This document shows, piece by piece, positions 61,523 to 64,000 of a DNA stretch of 64,000 bases. Made by a program: the position numbers and the translations under genes. Every line of letters begins with the position of its first letter. Within the stretch, counting starts at the first letter, position 1. The stretch spans positions 18,382 through 82,381 of the forward strand of contig JAWXTY010000006.1 in the NCBI GenBank assembly GCA_044433115.1. The letters run 5' to 3'. The notes below the pieces were generated by a model. It did no database searches. It was not told the origin of the DNA and saw only the letters and a list, made by a program, of their open reading frames with translations. The DNA comes from CAKUIA01 sp044433115 (lineage in GTDB: Bacteria; Verrucomicrobiota; Verrucomicrobiia; Opitutales; Intestinicryptomonadaceae).

Positions 61523-62476
61523 ATGAAAAGTTTGTTGTATCTATTATCTCTAACATTAACCCTCTTTAATCTAAGCTCATATGCAGGGCAAGCTGGGCTT
61601 TCTGATAGATGTTTAGCTTCTCTTAGCAAAGCGACAAATAATGAGGGCAAGTATTTTGGGGCAGAGTATGAATTGAAAAATGGTAAAAAATACCTCCAGC
61701 TAATGTCTATAGACGAAAATCTCAAGGAAAATATTGCCTATGACTTGCTAAACAAATTTTCACATAAGGCAACAAAGCTCGATGGCACAAAATATAGATA
61801 TATTCCAAGCCCCTCTGGCGACTCCTTTGTTGCCGACTTGATAGAAAACGCAATATCCCAAGAAATACCTTTTGATATTTCATCTAAGCAAATTTCTCTC
61901 TCAAAACTGGCTATGAATATGAATACAACTTCAAGCAATTATCCATCTTTTTTAAATAATTGCCCTATATCTATAAATATATTCTTTTATCCAAAACAAG
62001 AGACAACGCGTGCCTTAGAAAGTGTTAAGTATATATTAACTCCTCACGTTGAAGCAGAACACACTGATACATATAAGTATATAAAAGAAGCCTTAGTTGA
62101 GCATAAAGTTGGTAAATTTAGAGAGGATAAAACTTATGTAGGCTTAATTAGAACTAAAGATGGCGAAATTTTGAGCTTAGACTTAATTGCTATAGAAATG
62201 GGTATATGCAGAAGCTCTATACTTAGACTCGGCGAAGAACTTGGCGACTTCTTTAGCTTTGATATACGTACAAATTATGCCGAAACTAACTTTGGCGTAA
62301 CAGGATATATTGCTAGCTCTAATAAAATACATAGCTTTAATTTTACACGTATTGCAGTAAAAGGAAAATATGACCTAAGTGGACTTCGTCTCTTTGGATA
62401 TTTTAAAGATACTCTAGGCGTATTTAATACAATATTCACCCTTGCCCCACCAGATAAAGCAGAGGATACATTATGA
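61523..62476 (+). CDS. Secreted hypothetical protein
   Basis: 317 residues from the ATG at 61523, chosen because it gives a signal peptide (MKSLLYLLSLTLTLFNLSSYA); in-frame codons upstream fall inside the repeat element. No family recognised. Lys/Leu/Ser rich, with an Asp/Glu-poor C-terminal strand region. Overlaps the next gene by 4 bases (ATGA), so part of a small operon. Confidence 0.6.
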   Translation: MKSLLYLLSLTLTLFNLSSYAGQAGLSDRCLASLSKATNNEGKYFGAEYELKNGKKYLQLMSIDENLKENIAYDLLNKFSHKATKLDGTKYRYIPSPSGDSFVADLIENAISQEIPFDISSKQISLSKLAMNMNTTSSNYPSFLNNCPISINIFFYPKQETTRALESVKYILTPHVEAEHTDTYKYIKEALVEHKVGKFREDKTYVGLIRTKDGEILSLDLIAIEMGICRSSILRLGEELGDFFSFDIRTNYAETNFGVTGYIASSNKIHSFNFTRIAVKGKYDLSGLRLFGYFKDTLGVFNTIFTLAPPDKAEDTL

Positions 62477-62889
62477 AAGATACATTCAGAGGTGCTTTTG
62501 GCATAGGCAACTCAAACTTTATCAAAACACGAGGCTCATATCCCTTAGCAACTCTAAGCCTTGGCGAAAAGCTCATCTTAAAAACTAGCTATATTATATA
62601 TACAAAGACTTACTCCTTTAATCCAAGCGAAGTCTTGATAAAACTAAAATATAATTGCTTTTATATAATACACAACGAAGCCAATTACCCCTCCTATATA
62701 TGCTTTACCCCCATAAACGCCATCGCACTTTACAATCTTTTGCGTGAAAACAATGTATATATAGAGGGAAAACCCTCCCTAGTCCTACAATTTTTCATAA
62801 AAGCCTTCCATATATTCTTCTTCACCTTCTTCTTTATATTCATACTTGCCTTTATCGCAATAGTTGGTTACTCTATATATAAATCTTAA
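62473..62889 (+). CDS. Hypothetical protein with C-terminal membrane anchor
   Basis: 138 residues. A soluble N-terminal part (SLGEKLILKTSYIIYTKTYSF) and one hydrophobic C-terminal helix (FFTFFFIFILAFIAIVGYSIY). No family recognised. Overlaps the preceding gene and lies 17 bases before the rhodanese-like gene. Confidence 0.55.
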   Translation: MKDTFRGAFGIGNSNFIKTRGSYPLATLSLGEKLILKTSYIIYTKTYSFNPSEVLIKLKYNCFYIIHNEANYPSYICFTPINAIALYNLLRENNVYIEGKPSLVLQFFIKAFHIFFFTFFFIFILAFIAIVGYSIYKS

Positions 62890-62906
62890 ATTAAATCTTA
62901 AAATAT

Positions 62907-63674
62907 ATGAAAATCAAAGCACTCATTCTCTTATTTATACTATCTATTATACACTGCTTCGCAAGTAATTTGAAATATGACCCCGATATGGAATGTGTCT
63001 TTTTAGATGTCAGAAGCATAGAAGAAGCTTGCGTCGACCACTTGGACACCACTCGTGCAAATCCATCAGTACTTGTCCCCTATGATAGTAACTTTAAAGA
63101 CAAAGTCGATTTGCTCTCTATATATAAGAAGAGAGAGATAATTATATTCTGTAAGTCAGGGCATAGGGCAGGGCTTGCTAAGGCTATATTAGAAGAAGCT
63201 GGCTTTGAACACGTAGAAAATATTAAAACCCTACAAAATGCTAAAGACTTTTATTCAAAACTTAGAGCCAAGAAGCTTGAGCTAAATGAAAGAATGAAAA
63301 AAGAATACACGCATCTTATAGAGAACGCAGGCATTGAAGATGACGTTTTTCTTCTAATAGATAACGCTGATGCTGATAGACTAGGCGATGTATTAGATAG
63401 AATTAAGAGAAATCCAGATGATTTTGGGGAATTTATTAATCCAATATTTGCATACATATATGCTTCAAGGACTATAAATTCTTATTATATAAACCATCTG
63501 CACCCCTTTCATAAAGATATAGACACTGAAGATTTGCCCGAAAACTTAAAAAGTGCCTATGCAGATTTTAAAATTCAACAGAAAAAATCGCTAGAAATGA
63601 ATGCTGCATTTCTTAGATTAATAATTTTTGCTTCAAGTAAAGGGGACTTAGAGCCATCAGAAAGCTCAAAATAG
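62907..63674 (+). CDS. Secreted rhodanese-domain protein
   Basis: 255 residues with signal peptide (MKIKALILLFILSIIHCFA). Rhodanese core: VFLDVRSIEEACVDHL, SVLVPYDSNFKD, and the active loop IIIFCKSGHRAGLAKAIL with catalytic Cys and following basic residues. The C-terminal half is helical and not recognised. Possible sulfur transfer or regulatory thiol protein in the periplasm. Confidence 0.8.
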   Translation: MKIKALILLFILSIIHCFASNLKYDPDMECVFLDVRSIEEACVDHLDTTRANPSVLVPYDSNFKDKVDLLSIYKKREIIIFCKSGHRAGLAKAILEEAGFEHVENIKTLQNAKDFYSKLRAKKLELNERMKKEYTHLIENAGIEDDVFLLIDNADADRLGDVLDRIKRNPDDFGEFINPIFAYIYASRTINSYYINHLHPFHKDIDTEDLPENLKSAYADFKIQQKKSLEMNAAFLRLIIFASSKGDLEPSESSK

Positions 63675-63713
63675 ACAAAAATTATATATTTCAAGGCATA
63701 TATTTCTATCCGG

Positions 63714-63757
63714 ACGACAAAATTGAGGGCGTTTTGCTTTGTTTTGTCGTTTTTTTT
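63714..63757 (+). terminator. Terminator after the rhodanese-like gene
   Basis: A 9-bp stem ACGACAAAA / TTTTGTCGT with a 19-base loop and a following T-run, 40 bases past the stop. Confidence 0.8.
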
Positions 63758-63944
63758 ATAAAAACTTAAGCTTTTTATTGGATTTTGCTTAGGGTAAGGG
63801 GATAGTTTGTTTATTAGGGACTTAGGTTTTTAGGGCGTGGGGTTTCGTCGAGTGTTATTAAAACTTTATTGAAAAAAGATTAAGAAATTTGTAAAAAAAG
63901 CTTGCAAAATATTTTTTTTATGAGAATATCGTAAGTCTTTTCAT

Positions 63945-64000
63945 ATGGGAAGCATCGAAAACAACAAGATTGTTTCAAAGCTTCTAAATGAAAACAAAAT
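63945..64000 (+). CDS. Start of a further gene, cut by window edge
   Basis: From the ATG at 63945 the frame reads MGSIENNKIVSKLLNENK and is open to the end of the window. Too short to identify. The 187 bases before it, after the terminator at 63714, are AT-rich and without another recognisable feature. Confidence 0.4.
   Translation, partial: MGSIENNKIVSKLLNENK

Noticed and set aside
1..64000. tRNA, rRNA or transposase genes
   Set aside because: I looked for tRNA arm motifs, rRNA segments and transposase catalytic motifs and saw none that I could support.

Overview
This is an AT-rich segment of a Gram-negative chromosome. Lipid A genes (lpxC-fabZ fusion, lpxA, an LpxR-type deacylase), TonB/ExbB/ExbD energisers and an RND tripartite pump all imply an outer membrane. 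Three periplasmic CxPxR sulfatases, two diheme beta-propeller proteins (one fused to an FGE-like domain), a fused LpxC-FabZ, sigma-54 activators with GAF domains and weak Shine-Dalgarno sequences point to the PVC superphylum (Lentisphaerota/Verrucomicrobiota/Kiritimatiellota). That placement is inference from gene content; there is no rRNA in the window. A sodium-pumping methylmalonyl-CoA decarboxylase cluster with a CoA transferase indicates an anaerobic, propionate-forming metabolism.

Layout. 1-10.7 kb is nitrogen assimilation: amtB (cut by the window edge) and glnK behind a near-perfect sigma-54 promoter, a small zincin locus, then a gltB-gltD-sigma54-activator operon on the minus strand. 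10.9-17.5 kb holds two tandem sulfatases convergent with a secreted diheme/FGE-like protein. 17.6-23.8 kb is the methylmalonyl-CoA epimerase / Na+ decarboxylase / CoA-transferase cluster, followed by a purine permease and rsmD. 26-32.7 kb is an LpxR-like gene and a DUF3450-ExbB-ExbB-ExbD-TonB-TonB-TPR transport operon. 32.7-39.4 kb is housekeeping: folP-folB-folK, rsmI, ppx, obgE, lpxC-fabZ, lpxA. 40-46.3 kb has a SixA-like phosphatase, a degenerate sigma-54 activator paralogue, a Na+/H+ antiporter and a second zincin locus. 46.4-49.1 kb is a three-gene Fe-S membrane redox module (DUF362, NapH-like, NapG-like). 49.3-55.9 kb is an RND pump operon ending in an isolated serine-acetyltransferase N-domain. 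56-60.7 kb is a second diheme protein beside a third sulfatase. The end holds a Dabb protein, three unrecognised or weakly recognised secreted/membrane proteins and the start of one more gene.

The most striking feature is a family of about a dozen dispersed inverted-repeat elements (about 65-365 bp). They share terminal inverted repeats (GGTGAGTTCTAAAAATT...AATTTTTAGAACTCACC), and the full-length copies carry a central hairpin whose stem covaries between copies. They lie only in intergenic spaces, several butt directly against start codons, and one supplies the 3' end and stop codon of a gene. Three near-identical copies surround an assembly gap of 10 N at 39785-39794.

Other items worth attention: two zincin loci whose downstream reading frames lie in -1 frame with in-frame slippery heptamers; a sigma-54 activator paralogue that has lost the GAFTGA loop, the Walker B aspartate and the arginine-finger motif; an OadB-type subunit with a large inserted domain; a TonB-like protein with a cleavable signal peptide; and two separate sulfatase/diheme-propeller gene pairs.
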